A DNA stretch of 64,000 nucleotides from Acidobacteriota bacterium (GTDB taxonomy: Bacteria; Acidobacteriota; Vicinamibacteria; Fen-336): NCBI GenBank assembly GCA_022340585.1, contig JAJDNS010000197.1, positions 1-64,000 of the forward strand. Direction: 5' to 3'. Positions 26,338-35,221 of this stretch are shown here, piece by piece. The translations under genes and the position numbers were made by a program. The notes under the pieces are model-generated. The model made no database searches. It had not been told where the DNA came from and saw nothing but the letters and a program-made list of their open reading frames with translations. Position 1 is the first letter of the stretch; the number at the start of each line of letters is the position of its first letter.

Positions 26338-28077
26338 ATGAAGAACACGCAGACGATCCCAGCTCGACGAACCCTCTTCGTGATCGCCGTGGCCCTCGCC
26401 ACCGGGTGCTGCGTCTCGCCCGACGCCCCGGTGGACGGCGCCAGGGACGCCTACGACCTCGTCCTGCGAGGGGGCACGGTCTACGACGGCAGCGGTGAGG
26501 CCCCCTACCGGGCCGACATCGGGATCCGGGGAGACCGCCTCGCGGCCATCGGTGACCTGACCGGGGCCGAGGCCTCCGAGACCCTCGACGTCACCGGCCT
26601 CGCGGTGGCACCCGGGTTCGTCAACATGATGAGCTGGGCGAACGAGTCCCTGATCGAGGACGGTCGCTCCCAGGGCGACATTCGCCAGGGAATCACCCTC
26701 GAGGTGATGGGTGAAGGCTCCTCCATGGGACCACTGAGCGAGGACATGAAGCGGCGGCTGGTCGAGCGACAGGGCGACATCCGCTACGAGATCGAGTGGA
26801 CCACCCTCGACGAGTACCTGCGCTTCCTGGAGGATCGAGGTGTCTCCCCCAACGTCGCCTCGTTCGTCGGCGCCGAGACCCCCCGGGCCCACGTCATCGG
26901 CTACGACGACCGCGAGGCCACACCCGAGGAGCTCGAGCAGATGCGCCAGCTCGTCCGCCAGGCCATGGAGGAGGGCGCCCTCGGTGTCGCCTCGTCGCTG
27001 ATCTACCCACCGGGCAGCTTCGCCAGCACCGCCGAGCTGGTCGCCCTGGCCCAGGTGGCTTCAGAGTACGACGGCCTCTACGCCTCGCATCTGCGCAACG
27101 AGGCCCACGGGCTGCTCGAGGCCCTCGACGAGCTGATCACCATCGCGCGCCAGGCCGAGATCCGCGCCGAGGTCTACCACCTGAAGGCCGCGGGACGCTC
27201 CAACTGGGGGCTGTTCGACGATGCGGTGGCGAAGATCGAGCAGGCACGCCGCGAGGGGCTGGCCATCACCGCCGACGTCTACACCTACCCGGCGAGCGGG
27301 ACGGGGCTCAACGTGATCATGCCCCCGTGGGTCCAGGACGGAGGCTTCGCGGCATCGCTGGAGCGTCTGCGGGACGAGCCCACGCGGCAGCGCATCGCCA
27401 GGGAGATGCTGGAAGAGTCCGACGCGTGGGAGAACATGTGGCTCGGCGCCGGCTCGGCCGACAAGATCCTGCTGGTGGGGTTCAAGAGCGAGGCGCTCAA
27501 GCCCCTGACCGGGAAGACGCTGGCCGAGGTCGCCGAGATGCGCGGCGGCGACCCGCGCTTCGTGGCCATGGACCTGATCGTCGAGGACCAGAGCCGCATC
27601 GGGACCATCTACTTCTCCCAGTCACCGGAGAACCTGCGCAAGAAGGTGGCACTGCCCTGGGTGAGCTTCTGCACCGACGCCGCCTCGATGGCCACCGAAG
27701 GCGTCTTCCTCCAGTCCGGCGCCCACCCCCGTGCCTACGGGAGCTTCACCCGGGTGCTGGGCCGGTTCGTCCGCGACGAGGGGCTGCTCACCCTCGAGGA
27801 GGCGGTGCGCAAGCTCGCCGCCCTGCCCGCCGGGAACCTGAAGCTCGATCGTCGCGGACGCCTCGAGGAGGGCTGGTACGCCGACGTGGTGGTGTTCGAT
27901 CCCGCCGCCGTGCAGGACCACGCGACCTTCGAGGAACCCCACCAGTACTCCACCGGCATGGTGCACGTCCTGGTCAACGGCGTGCCGGTGCTGCGCGACG
28001 CCGAGCACACCGGCGCCACACCGGGACGCGTGGTCCGGGGCCCGGGCTGGACGGGGCACCCCGAGTCGGGGGCCTAG
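26338..28077 (+). CDS. D-aminoacylase-like amidohydrolase lipoprotein with altered metal site
   Basis: The product is 579 aa from ATG 26338, overlapping nothing and 4 nt after the fucosidase stop. A lipoprotein signal ends in LATGC. The amidohydrolase barrel is clear: DLVLRGGTVYDGSGEAP at the start, and the C-terminal HPRAYGSFTRVLGRFVRDEGLLTLEEAVRK and EEGWYADVVVFDPAAVQD of N-acyl-D-amino-acid deacylases. The usual HxH after PGF is replaced by NMMSWANESL. The usual VGNCG cysteine ligand is replaced by MGEGSS. The later histidines (YASHLRNE, VYHLKAAG) and Asp (FCTDAAS) remain. It may hydrolyse N-acyl amino acids or another amide with a different metal geometry. Confidence 0.85.
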   Translation: MKNTQTIPARRTLFVIAVALATGCCVSPDAPVDGARDAYDLVLRGGTVYDGSGEAPYRADIGIRGDRLAAIGDLTGAEASETLDVTGLAVAPGFVNMMSWANESLIEDGRSQGDIRQGITLEVMGEGSSMGPLSEDMKRRLVERQGDIRYEIEWTTLDEYLRFLEDRGVSPNVASFVGAETPRAHVIGYDDREATPEELEQMRQLVRQAMEEGALGVASSLIYPPGSFASTAELVALAQVASEYDGLYASHLRNEAHGLLEALDELITIARQAEIRAEVYHLKAAGRSNWGLFDDAVAKIEQARREGLAITADVYTYPASGTGLNVIMPPWVQDGGFAASLERLRDEPTRQRIAREMLEESDAWENMWLGAGSADKILLVGFKSEALKPLTGKTLAEVAEMRGGDPRFVAMDLIVEDQSRIGTIYFSQSPENLRKKVALPWVSFCTDAASMATEGVFLQSGAHPRAYGSFTRVLGRFVRDEGLLTLEEAVRKLAALPAGNLKLDRRGRLEEGWYADVVVFDPAAVQDHATFEEPHQYSTGMVHVLVNGVPVLRDAEHTGATPGRVVRGPGWTGHPESGA

Positions 28078-28147
28078 CCAGCGCCATGCGGCTGGCGTGC
28101 CTCCACCGGGCGAGCGTGGTCGCGGCCGGCCTCACCCCGCGCGTTGT

Positions 28148-28162
28148 GGGATAAGATATCCC
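28148..28162 (+). promoter_or_regulatory. AT-rich palindrome upstream of the kinase gene
   Basis: GGGATA-AGA-TATCCC stands in an unusually AT-rich patch, 120 nt before the kinase start. It contains TAAGAT, a possible -10, and could be an operator or core promoter. Confidence 0.3.
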
Positions 28163-28282
28163 TCGAATCCAACAACTTGAACTGACAAGGGCGTCGTAGC
28201 GGGCACCGCTCTGGCTGCCGAGCGAGGCAGTCTGGAACGGCCCATGCGCCCCGCCCATGGGCAGGCACGACGGGGGGAAGTG

Positions 28283-30928
28283 ATGGCTCTGGAAGACGGC
28301 TCGCGGCTCGGTCCCTACGAGATCCTGGGATCACTCGGCGCCGGCGGGATGGGAGAGGTCTACCGGGCGAGGGACACGCGCCTGGACCGCACGGTGGCCA
28401 TCAAGGTTCTCCCGCAGCACATGTCCGCCTCGCCGGAGATCAAGCAGCGCTTCGCGCGCGAGGCGAAGGTCATCTCGTCGCTCTCCCACCCCCACATCTG
28501 CACGCTCCACGACGTGGGCCAGCACGAGGGAATCGACTTCCTGGTCATGGAGCACCTCGAGGGAGAGACCCTCGCCCAGCGGGTCTCGCAGGGCCCGCTG
28601 CCCATGGAGCAGGTGCTCGAGCTGGGAAGCCAGATCGCCGACGCCCTCGACAAGGCCCACAAGAGCGGTGTCATCCACCGGGACCTGAAGCCCGGCAACA
28701 TCATGCTCACCGCCGGCGGGGTGAAGCTGCTGGACTTCGGACTGGCCCGGCACCAGGTCTCGGAGAGCCAGGTGAAGAGCGAGAGCTTCTCGCGGGCCCT
28801 CACCGAGACACCCTCCAGCGCTCCGCTCACCGTCGAGGGCACCATCCTGGGCACCTTCCAGTACATGCCCCCCGAGCAGATCGAAGGCCAGGAGGCCGAC
28901 GCCCGCTCCGACATCTTCGCCTTCGGGGCGGTGCTCTACGAGATGGCCACCGGCCGCAAGGCCTTCGAGGGGCGGACCCAGGCGAGCCTCATCGGCTCGA
29001 TCATGCACTCGCAGCCCGAGCCGGTCTCGAAGCTCGTGCCCCTCGGGCCACCGGCGTTCGACCGGGTGGTGGAGACCTGCCTGGCCAAGGACCCCGAGGA
29101 CCGCTTCGGCACCGCTCACGACGTCGGGCTGCAGCTCAAGTGGATCGCCGAGGGCGGCTCCCAGGTGGGGCTGCCCGCCCCCGTGGCCGCCCGCCGGAAG
29201 AACCGCGAGCGCCTCGCATGGGGGCTGGCGGCAGCGGCGGCGATCGCGTCGGTCGCGTTCGCCGTCCTCTGGGTGCGGCGCGCCCCGGAGACGCCGCAGG
29301 TCATCCGCTTCCAGGTCCCCGCGCCCGACGGCCTGCCTGTGGTCGGGTCCCCCCGCCTCTCCCCCGACGGGCGCTACGTCGCCTTTCAGGCTCGGAACGA
29401 GGCCGGGCAGGCCGGCATCTGGCTCCGGCCTCTGAACGGCCTCGACGCCCAGCTGGTAGCGGGCACCGAAGACGCCCGGTCCCGGCCGTTCTGGTCTCCG
29501 GACAGCCGACACATCGGCTTCTTCGCCGGCGACAAGCTCAAGAGGGTCCCGGTGAGCGGCGGCCCGAGCCAGGTCATCTGCGACGCCCCCACCGGCGCCG
29601 ACGGCTCCTGGAGCGACAAGGGCGTGATCCTCTACGACGGCCAGCCCGCCGACCCCCTCTACCGGGTCCCGGCCGGCGGCGGAATCCCCGTCGCCCAGAT
29701 CCCCGCCAGCGAGGGTCAGCCCGGCTGGCCCCAGTTCCTGCCGGGGGGTGAACGGTTCCTGTACGTCACCGTGGGCTCCGAGCCGGAGCTCAGGGTCGGC
29801 TCCCTCGACGGGGGGGAGGCCACGGTCGTCCTCACCGGCCAGTCCCGCGTCGAGTACGCTCCTCCCGGCCACCTGCTCTACGTCCGCGACAATACCCTCG
29901 TCGCCCAGGCATTCGATCCTGACACGGGGAGGCTGTCGGGCGACCCCATCCCCCTGGCGCAGGACCTTGGGGTCGACAACGTGGGCCTCGCCCACTTCAG
30001 CGCCTCGCACAACGGGGTGCTGGCGTTCCGGAGCGGCGAGGCCGGGGGCGGACGCCTGGTCTGGGTCGACCGCCGGGGCGAGAAGGCGGAGGCTCTCGGC
30101 GACCCAGCGGACATTGGGGACTTCGACCTCTCCCCCGACGGGCGCTGGCTGGCCCTCACCATGGCCCAGGGCTCGTCTGCGGCCGACGACATCTGGGTCC
30201 GGGACCTGGTGCGAGGCGTCACGTCGCGGTTCACGTTCAACGACGACGGTGACCGCAGCCCCGTCTGGTCGCCGCAGGGCGACCGCATCGCCTACGGCAC
30301 CCAGAAGGACGGGGACTGGGACATCGCAGTGAAGGCGGTTGGCGGCACCGGCGAAGCAGAGACCCTGCTCAAGGCCGAGGGACGGCAGCAGCCCAGCTCC
30401 TGGTCGCCCGACGGCAGGCACCTCCTGTACTACCACGTCGACCCCGAGACCTCCTGGGACATCTACGTGCTCGACCTGGAGGGCGAGCCCAACCCCCGGC
30501 CGTTCGTGCGGAGCCCCTTCATCGAGATCCGGGCGCGCTTCTCCCCGGACGGGCGCTGGGTCGCGTACCAGTCGAACGAGTCCGGGCACTCCGAGATCTA
30601 CGTGCAGGCCTTCCCGGGACCGGGCGGCAAGTGGCAGATCTCCACCGCCGGGGGGATCGAGCCGATGTGGAGCCCCAACGGCCACGAGCTGTTCTACCTC
30701 TCCCCCGAGCGCCGCATGATGCGCGTGGAGGTGCAGACCGGCGGCAACTTCGAGGCCGGCATCCCCGAGGCCATGTTCACGGCCAGCCTGCGGCCGATCA
30801 CCATCAACAGCCGCTACATCCTCTCCCGCGACGGCGAGCGCTTCCTGCTCCTGAGCTCTCTGGTCGAGGACAGCACCCCCCCCACCACCGTCGTCGTCAA
30901 CTGGACTGCCGAGCTGGACCAGCAGTAG
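28283..30928 (+). CDS. Ser/Thr protein kinase with transmembrane helix and TolB/WD40-like propeller
   Basis: The product is 881 aa from ATG 28283, with GGGGGGAAG upstream. Residues 10-275 form a Hanks-type kinase: GAGGMG loop at 20-24, Lys41 (AIKVL), catalytic HRDLKPGN near 132, DFGLA near 152 and a GT..YMPPE activation segment. A single helix near 310-330 crosses the membrane. Residues about 345-875 hold repeated 'SPDGRW(L/V)A' blades (LSPDGRYVAFQ, WSPDSRHIGFF, LSPDGRWLALT, WSPQGDRIAYG, WSPDGRHLLYY, FSPDGRWVAYQ). This domain order is a common acidobacterial sensor kinase. The ligand of the periplasmic propeller is unknown. Confidence 0.93.
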   Translation: MALEDGSRLGPYEILGSLGAGGMGEVYRARDTRLDRTVAIKVLPQHMSASPEIKQRFAREAKVISSLSHPHICTLHDVGQHEGIDFLVMEHLEGETLAQRVSQGPLPMEQVLELGSQIADALDKAHKSGVIHRDLKPGNIMLTAGGVKLLDFGLARHQVSESQVKSESFSRALTETPSSAPLTVEGTILGTFQYMPPEQIEGQEADARSDIFAFGAVLYEMATGRKAFEGRTQASLIGSIMHSQPEPVSKLVPLGPPAFDRVVETCLAKDPEDRFGTAHDVGLQLKWIAEGGSQVGLPAPVAARRKNRERLAWGLAAAAAIASVAFAVLWVRRAPETPQVIRFQVPAPDGLPVVGSPRLSPDGRYVAFQARNEAGQAGIWLRPLNGLDAQLVAGTEDARSRPFWSPDSRHIGFFAGDKLKRVPVSGGPSQVICDAPTGADGSWSDKGVILYDGQPADPLYRVPAGGGIPVAQIPASEGQPGWPQFLPGGERFLYVTVGSEPELRVGSLDGGEATVVLTGQSRVEYAPPGHLLYVRDNTLVAQAFDPDTGRLSGDPIPLAQDLGVDNVGLAHFSASHNGVLAFRSGEAGGGRLVWVDRRGEKAEALGDPADIGDFDLSPDGRWLALTMAQGSSAADDIWVRDLVRGVTSRFTFNDDGDRSPVWSPQGDRIAYGTQKDGDWDIAVKAVGGTGEAETLLKAEGRQQPSSWSPDGRHLLYYHVDPETSWDIYVLDLEGEPNPRPFVRSPFIEIRARFSPDGRWVAYQSNESGHSEIYVQAFPGPGGKWQISTAGGIEPMWSPNGHELFYLSPERRMMRVEVQTGGNFEAGIPEAMFTASLRPITINSRYILSRDGERFLLLSSLVEDSTPPTTVVVNWTAELDQQ

Positions 30929-30930
30929 TC

Positions 30931-33195
30931 CTACCGCGGTCCCGGGGGGAGGTGCTCGCGGAGGTAGCGGGCCAGGAGCGAGTAGAGGTGGAGCGAGGTG
31001 CCTTCGCCTTCCGAGATGCCGTGGGTTCGGTTCGGGTAGGCCATGTAGTCGAAGGGCTTGCCGAGCTCGATCAGGCGGTTGACGAGGCGCTCGGTGCCCT
31101 GGATGTGGACGTTGTCGTCGCCGGTGCCGTGGACGATCAGCAGGTCGCCGATCAGGCCGTCGGCGAACGTGATCGGTGAGCCAGAACGGTACCCCTCCTC
31201 GTTCTCCTCGGGCAGGCCCATGTACCGCTCCTGGTAGACGGTGTCGTACAGGGTCTGGTCCGGCACCGGCGCCACCGCCATACCCACCTTGTAGACGTCC
31301 GGCGAGCGGAACATCAGGTTCAGGGTCATCGACCCTCCCCCGCTCCATCCCCAGGCGGCGACGCGCTCGGGGTCCAGGTACCGCCGCTCGGCGAGGAGCT
31401 TCCGCACCGCCGCGGTCTGGTCCTCGGTCGCGAGGACTCCCACCGCCCCGTGGACCGTCTTCCGCCACTCCCGCCCCCGGGGGGCCGGGGTGCCCCGGTT
31501 GTCGACGCTGGCCACCACGTAGCCCGCCTCCGCCAGCGCGCGGTGGAAGAGCAGCCGCCCCTCCCTCCGGGGCCACGCGTCCGTCACCGTGACGTTCGCC
31601 GGCTCCCCGTAGACGAACATCAGGAGCGGGTACTTCTTCGAGGGATCGAGGTCCCGCGGTTTGACCATCCAGCCGTCGAGGGAGACGCCGGTGGCGATCT
31701 CGACCTGGAAGAACTCGGTGGGCGGCACGAGCAGCGGCGCCACCGCGGCGGCCAGGGCCGCGTTGTCCTCCAGGACCCTGACCCTCTGGTGGGACGGCAG
31801 GTGCACCAGGTCGACGACCGGTGGCTGGTCCATCGTGGAGAACGTGTGGAAGGCGAAGCGGCCATCGGGAGAGATGTCGTACGCGTGGGTGCCCACCTGG
31901 TCCGCGGGCGAGACGCGCTCGGGGGCCCTGCTCCCGTCCAGGGGCGCGGAGTAGAGGTAGCGCCGCACCGCGTCGTCGGGTGACGCAATGAAGAAGAGGC
32001 GCTCCGCGTCCATCCCCTCGAGGCTCAGGATATCGAAGGCGCCGGGGGTGAGCAGCCGCGTCGGCCCACCATCCTTCGGGGCCGCCCACAGGTGGCGCCA
32101 GCCATCTCTCTCGGAGACCCACGCCAGCTCGCCGCCACCGGGGAGCCAGCGCCACTCGTCCCCGATGTCGAGCCAGGCCTCGTCCTCGTCGTGCAGCAGG
32201 CGGCGCGTCTCCCCGTTTCGGGCGTCGGCGAGCCAGAGGTCGGTCGCCTGCTGGCGGCGGTCCATCTGCTGGACCAGGAGCCCTCCCGCGGACACCCACT
32301 CCATCCGTGGCAGGTAGTACGCGCGCGGGTCCTCTCCCGGGACCTTGACCCAGCGCACCTCCCCACCGGAGGCACTGACGACGCCCACCTTCACCGCCGA
32401 GTTGGTGGTGCCGACCTTCGGGTACGGGATCCAGGTCACGACCGGATAGGTGGTGTCGGTGTTGTTGACGAGAGGGAACTGCCCGATCCCGGTGGCGTCG
32501 AAATGCCAGAATGCGATGTGGCCGCCGTCGGGGCTCCAACGGAAGCCGTCGCGGAGGTCGAACTCCTCCTCGTACACCCAGTCGGAGGTGCCGTTGATGC
32601 TGGTGGCGGACCCGTCCGAGGTCAGCCGCGTCAACGTGCCGTCGGCGAGGCTCTCGACGTAGAGGTCGTTCGTCTGGACGTAGGCGACGCGGGTCCCGTC
32701 GGGCGAGAGCTTGGCGAACATGAGGGTGGACTCCGGGAAACCGGCGCCGACCTGGCGGAGCGTCCCGCCCTCGAGCACCCAGTAGTCTCCCCGGGTGTTC
32801 CGCCGCCAGACCTTCACGGTGTTCGTGAAGAGGAGGAGTCGCGTCCCGTCCTCCGACCAGGCGTAGTCATCGACGGTCAGGGCCGCCTCGCCCGCGCCGG
32901 GCACGAGGTCCCCGGCCGACACCAGGACGCTCCGGTCGCCGGTGGCGGTGTCGTACCGGACGATGTCCTTCGCCCCGCCGACCACCGCCGAGTCCTCCAC
33001 GGTGGTGTAGGCCCGGCCGTCGTCCAGCCACCGCGCTGGTCCGAAGGTCCGGGCCGCGTACTCCCTGGCCGTGAAGATGCGCGCGAGCCGGGCCTCCAGC
33101 TCGTCGGCGGTCAGGGTTCCGCCCCCCAGGAACGAGGAGCCGATCAGGAGCAGGGCCAGCAGGGGCCGGGGGCGCATGGGTCTGTTCACCAGCAT
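30931..33195 (-). CDS. Secreted dipeptidyl-peptidase IV-like serine peptidase (S9B)
   Basis: The product is 754 aa from ATG 33195. An in-frame ATG at 33177 (MRPRPLLALL) is an alternative and gives 748 aa. GGGAGG sits very close to the first and far from the second. A signal peptide is followed by the DPP4 propeller, with the conserved DWVYEEEFDLRDGFRWSPDG carrying the paired glutamates that bind the substrate N-terminus. The hydrolase part has YGEPANVTVTDAW, Ser in WGWSGGGS, Asp in GTGDDNVH and His in NRTHGIS. It would release X-Pro/Ala dipeptides outside the cytoplasm. The gene ends 2 bp from the kinase stop and follows a ROK kinase by 37 nt. Confidence 0.93.
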   Translation of the reverse strand: MLVNRPMRPRPLLALLLIGSSFLGGGTLTADELEARLARIFTAREYAARTFGPARWLDDGRAYTTVEDSAVVGGAKDIVRYDTATGDRSVLVSAGDLVPGAGEAALTVDDYAWSEDGTRLLLFTNTVKVWRRNTRGDYWVLEGGTLRQVGAGFPESTLMFAKLSPDGTRVAYVQTNDLYVESLADGTLTRLTSDGSATSINGTSDWVYEEEFDLRDGFRWSPDGGHIAFWHFDATGIGQFPLVNNTDTTYPVVTWIPYPKVGTTNSAVKVGVVSASGGEVRWVKVPGEDPRAYYLPRMEWVSAGGLLVQQMDRRQQATDLWLADARNGETRRLLHDEDEAWLDIGDEWRWLPGGGELAWVSERDGWRHLWAAPKDGGPTRLLTPGAFDILSLEGMDAERLFFIASPDDAVRRYLYSAPLDGSRAPERVSPADQVGTHAYDISPDGRFAFHTFSTMDQPPVVDLVHLPSHQRVRVLEDNAALAAAVAPLLVPPTEFFQVEIATGVSLDGWMVKPRDLDPSKKYPLLMFVYGEPANVTVTDAWPRREGRLLFHRALAEAGYVVASVDNRGTPAPRGREWRKTVHGAVGVLATEDQTAAVRKLLAERRYLDPERVAAWGWSGGGSMTLNLMFRSPDVYKVGMAVAPVPDQTLYDTVYQERYMGLPEENEEGYRSGSPITFADGLIGDLLIVHGTGDDNVHIQGTERLVNRLIELGKPFDYMAYPNRTHGISEGEGTSLHLYSLLARYLREHLPPGPR

Positions 33196-33232
33196 TCCTC
33201 CCGCTCGTCGTCTTCCGTGGGTATCGCGAACC

Positions 33233-34264
33233 TCAGGCGCCACCCTCCCGGACCGCCTCGAGGGCGGCCAGCGCCGCCCCCCGCGCGCCGGCCATGTCCA
33301 GGTCCTCGACCAGCGCGAACGTGGCGGTCTCTTCCTGCTCCTCCTCGAGCGAGGTGTTCTCGCGTACCTTCGCCAGGAACCACTCGCGGAACTCGGGGGT
33401 CGTCTCCGCCACCCCTCCGCCGACGAAGTAAGCGTCGGGGTCGGTGAAGCGCGACGCCACGGTGAACAGGCGCCCGATCGCCATCGCCTGCTGCTCGAAG
33501 ATCTTCCGGGCCAGGGGGTCACCCTTCTCTCCGTAGGAGCGCACGAGCTTCGCGGCCTCGGAGATGCTCTCGATCCTTCCGAGCTCGTGACCCTCGAACC
33601 GCGGCAGCCAGTACGGCAGCAGGTTGACCTCGATCGCGGTCAGCGAGGCGATGGCCTCGACGTCCCCCACGAAGCCGCAGTTGCAGACGGGAACGGGCTG
33701 TCCTTCGCCGAGGAGACCGTCCATAGGGATGTGGACGTGACCCAGCTCCCCGGCGAAGCCGTTCCCGCCCTTGACGATGCGGCCCTTCTCGATGACCCCT
33801 CCCCCCAGGCCGGTGCCGACGATGGCCGCGACCGAGGAGCGGCTGTCTCCGGCCGGGCCGTAGCACTGGTAGTGGGCGTACAGCGCCGCGGCGTTGCCGT
33901 CGTTGTTGTAGATCGCGGGAAGGCCCAGCTTCTTCTCGAGGGCGCTCCGGTAGTCGAAGTTGCGCCAGGACTCGTGGGCGAAGTTCGTGGAGCCCCGGGA
34001 GGAGATCACGCCGTCGGCGCTGGCGGGACCGGGAGAGTCGAAGCCCACCGCCCGGACGCGCTCGCGGGCGACGCCGGTCCGCTTCAGGATCCCGTCGAAG
34101 GCCAGCGCGAGGGCCTCGACGGCAACGTCGGCTCCCTCCAGCACCCGGCTGGGCGTCTCCACCATGGAGTCGACGAGGAACTTCCCGGACGGCTCCAGGA
34201 CCGTTGCGTTGTTCTTGTTCCCGCCGTTGTCGAGTCCCACCACGACCCACTGGTCCTGCATCAT
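33233..34264 (-). CDS. ROK-family sugar kinase with incomplete zinc motif
   Basis: The product is 343 aa from ATG 34264, with GAGAGGGAG 9 nt upstream. ROK features are the phosphate loop GLDNGGNKNNA, the catalytic Asp in YNNDGNAAALYAH, the second phosphate loop GTGLGGGVIEKG and FAGELGHVHI. The ROK zinc site normally reads CxCGxxGCxE. Here only VCNCGFVGDVEA is present, lacking the third cysteine. Members phosphorylate glucose, fructose, N-acetylglucosamine or N-acetylmannosamine. No HTH is present, so it is a kinase rather than a NagC-type repressor. It may feed hexoses from the nearby glycosidases into metabolism. Confidence 0.88.
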   Translation of the reverse strand: MMQDQWVVVGLDNGGNKNNATVLEPSGKFLVDSMVETPSRVLEGADVAVEALALAFDGILKRTGVARERVRAVGFDSPGPASADGVISSRGSTNFAHESWRNFDYRSALEKKLGLPAIYNNDGNAAALYAHYQCYGPAGDSRSSVAAIVGTGLGGGVIEKGRIVKGGNGFAGELGHVHIPMDGLLGEGQPVPVCNCGFVGDVEAIASLTAIEVNLLPYWLPRFEGHELGRIESISEAAKLVRSYGEKGDPLARKIFEQQAMAIGRLFTVASRFTDPDAYFVGGGVAETTPEFREWFLAKVRENTSLEEEQEETATFALVEDLDMAGARGAALAALEAVREGGA

Positions 34265-34356
34265 GCTCGAGCACTCCCTCTCGTCTTCGTTCGGCGCCGA
34301 CCCACCGAAACCCCGAATTGTACCCGTACTGTGGCCCGGCGAAGGCCGACCCTCGG

Positions 34357-34362
34357 TAGAAT
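34357..34362 (+). promoter_or_regulatory. Candidate -10 box (TAGAAT), leaderless start
   Basis: TAGAAT is followed by 6 nt and then ATG 34369. No Shine-Dalgarno sequence lies in between, so the transcript would begin at the start codon. Confidence 0.45.
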
Positions 34363-34368
34363 CGTCGG

Positions 34369-35211
34369 ATGAGCCATGCGCGCGCCGTGGGGTGCCCGGG
34401 CCGGCCGGTCGCCCTGATCATCCTGATCATCGCGGGCCTGTCCGGGGGCCCGGCCTCGGCGGGAGAGGTCGAGCTGGCGGTGGAGGCGGGCCGCTCGCTG
34501 CCGTTCTACAGCCAGTCCTTCGCCCTGGACCCCGCCGGGCTCGTGCCCCCGGGCTACCCGCTCGACACCTCAGGCCGGTTCGACCTCGAGCTGGGCGGGG
34601 GCCTCACCGTCGCGGGAACGGCCACGTGGCGTTTCTCCGACGTCCTGGGGCTGGAGGTCCGGGTCGACAGCGCGGAGGTGGAGCTGCGGGTCACGGGCGG
34701 CCAGGTCGCCACCGACCTGGGAGATCTGCTCCCCGGCCTGCCCTCGATCCCGATCTCGGGGGACGTCACCGGCGAGACGCGGATCGACCGCCTGACACCG
34801 GTGTCGCTGAATCTCCAGTTCGTGGCCGGCGAGAGCGTGCGCTTCGTCGTCTCGGGGGGCGTCAGCTACATCCCGGCCACCACCGTGGCCGCCACCGTTC
34901 GCGTCCGCCTCGGGATCGGCGAGGTCCCGGGCCTGCCTCCGATCACCCTCCCGGGACTGAGCGTCTCCGCCGCCGCCACCCTCGACGGGGGCTTCGGGGG
35001 CAACCTGGGCGCGGGTCTGCGGGTGCCGGTGGCCTCTCACGTGGCCTTGCTCGTCGACGCCCGGGCCTTCGGCTTCCCGAAGCAGGAGCTCCAGTGGGGC
35101 CCGGGAAGCGGCAGCTCGGCCATCGAAGAGGGCCTCGCCGCAGCCCTGGACCCGATCGCCTTCCAGTACGGCTTCTTCCAGGCCACGGGGGGGCTGGCCT
35201 TCACGTTCTAG
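34369..35211 (+). CDS. Predicted outer-membrane/secreted beta-rich protein
   Basis: The product is 280 aa. A signal peptide (VALIILIIAGLSGGPASAG) precedes a beta-rich chain with alternating hydrophobic strands, such as FDLELGGGLTVAGTATWRF, LEVRVDSAEVELRV and SVRFVVSGGVSYIPATTVAATVRVRLG. It ends in GGLAFTF. A C-terminal aromatic after an amphipathic strand is typical of outer-membrane beta-barrels. The opening EVELAVEAGRSLPFYSQSF.L.P resembles OmpW-like or lipid-trafficking barrels, but I cannot name the family. It lies 10 nt before the GT-C gene, so they are likely co-transcribed. Confidence 0.75.
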   Translation: MSHARAVGCPGRPVALIILIIAGLSGGPASAGEVELAVEAGRSLPFYSQSFALDPAGLVPPGYPLDTSGRFDLELGGGLTVAGTATWRFSDVLGLEVRVDSAEVELRVTGGQVATDLGDLLPGLPSIPISGDVTGETRIDRLTPVSLNLQFVAGESVRFVVSGGVSYIPATTVAATVRVRLGIGEVPGLPPITLPGLSVSAAATLDGGFGGNLGAGLRVPVASHVALLVDARAFGFPKQELQWGPGSGSSAIEEGLAAALDPIAFQYGFFQATGGLAFTF

Positions 35212-35221
35212 GCCACCGCCG

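Noticed and set aside
28331-32539. Very long minus-strand open frame across the kinase and peptidase genes
   Set aside because: It is antisense to a clear Ser/Thr kinase and spans into another gene out of frame. Its translation is Arg/Gly/Pro-rich without domains. It is a by-product of high GC content.
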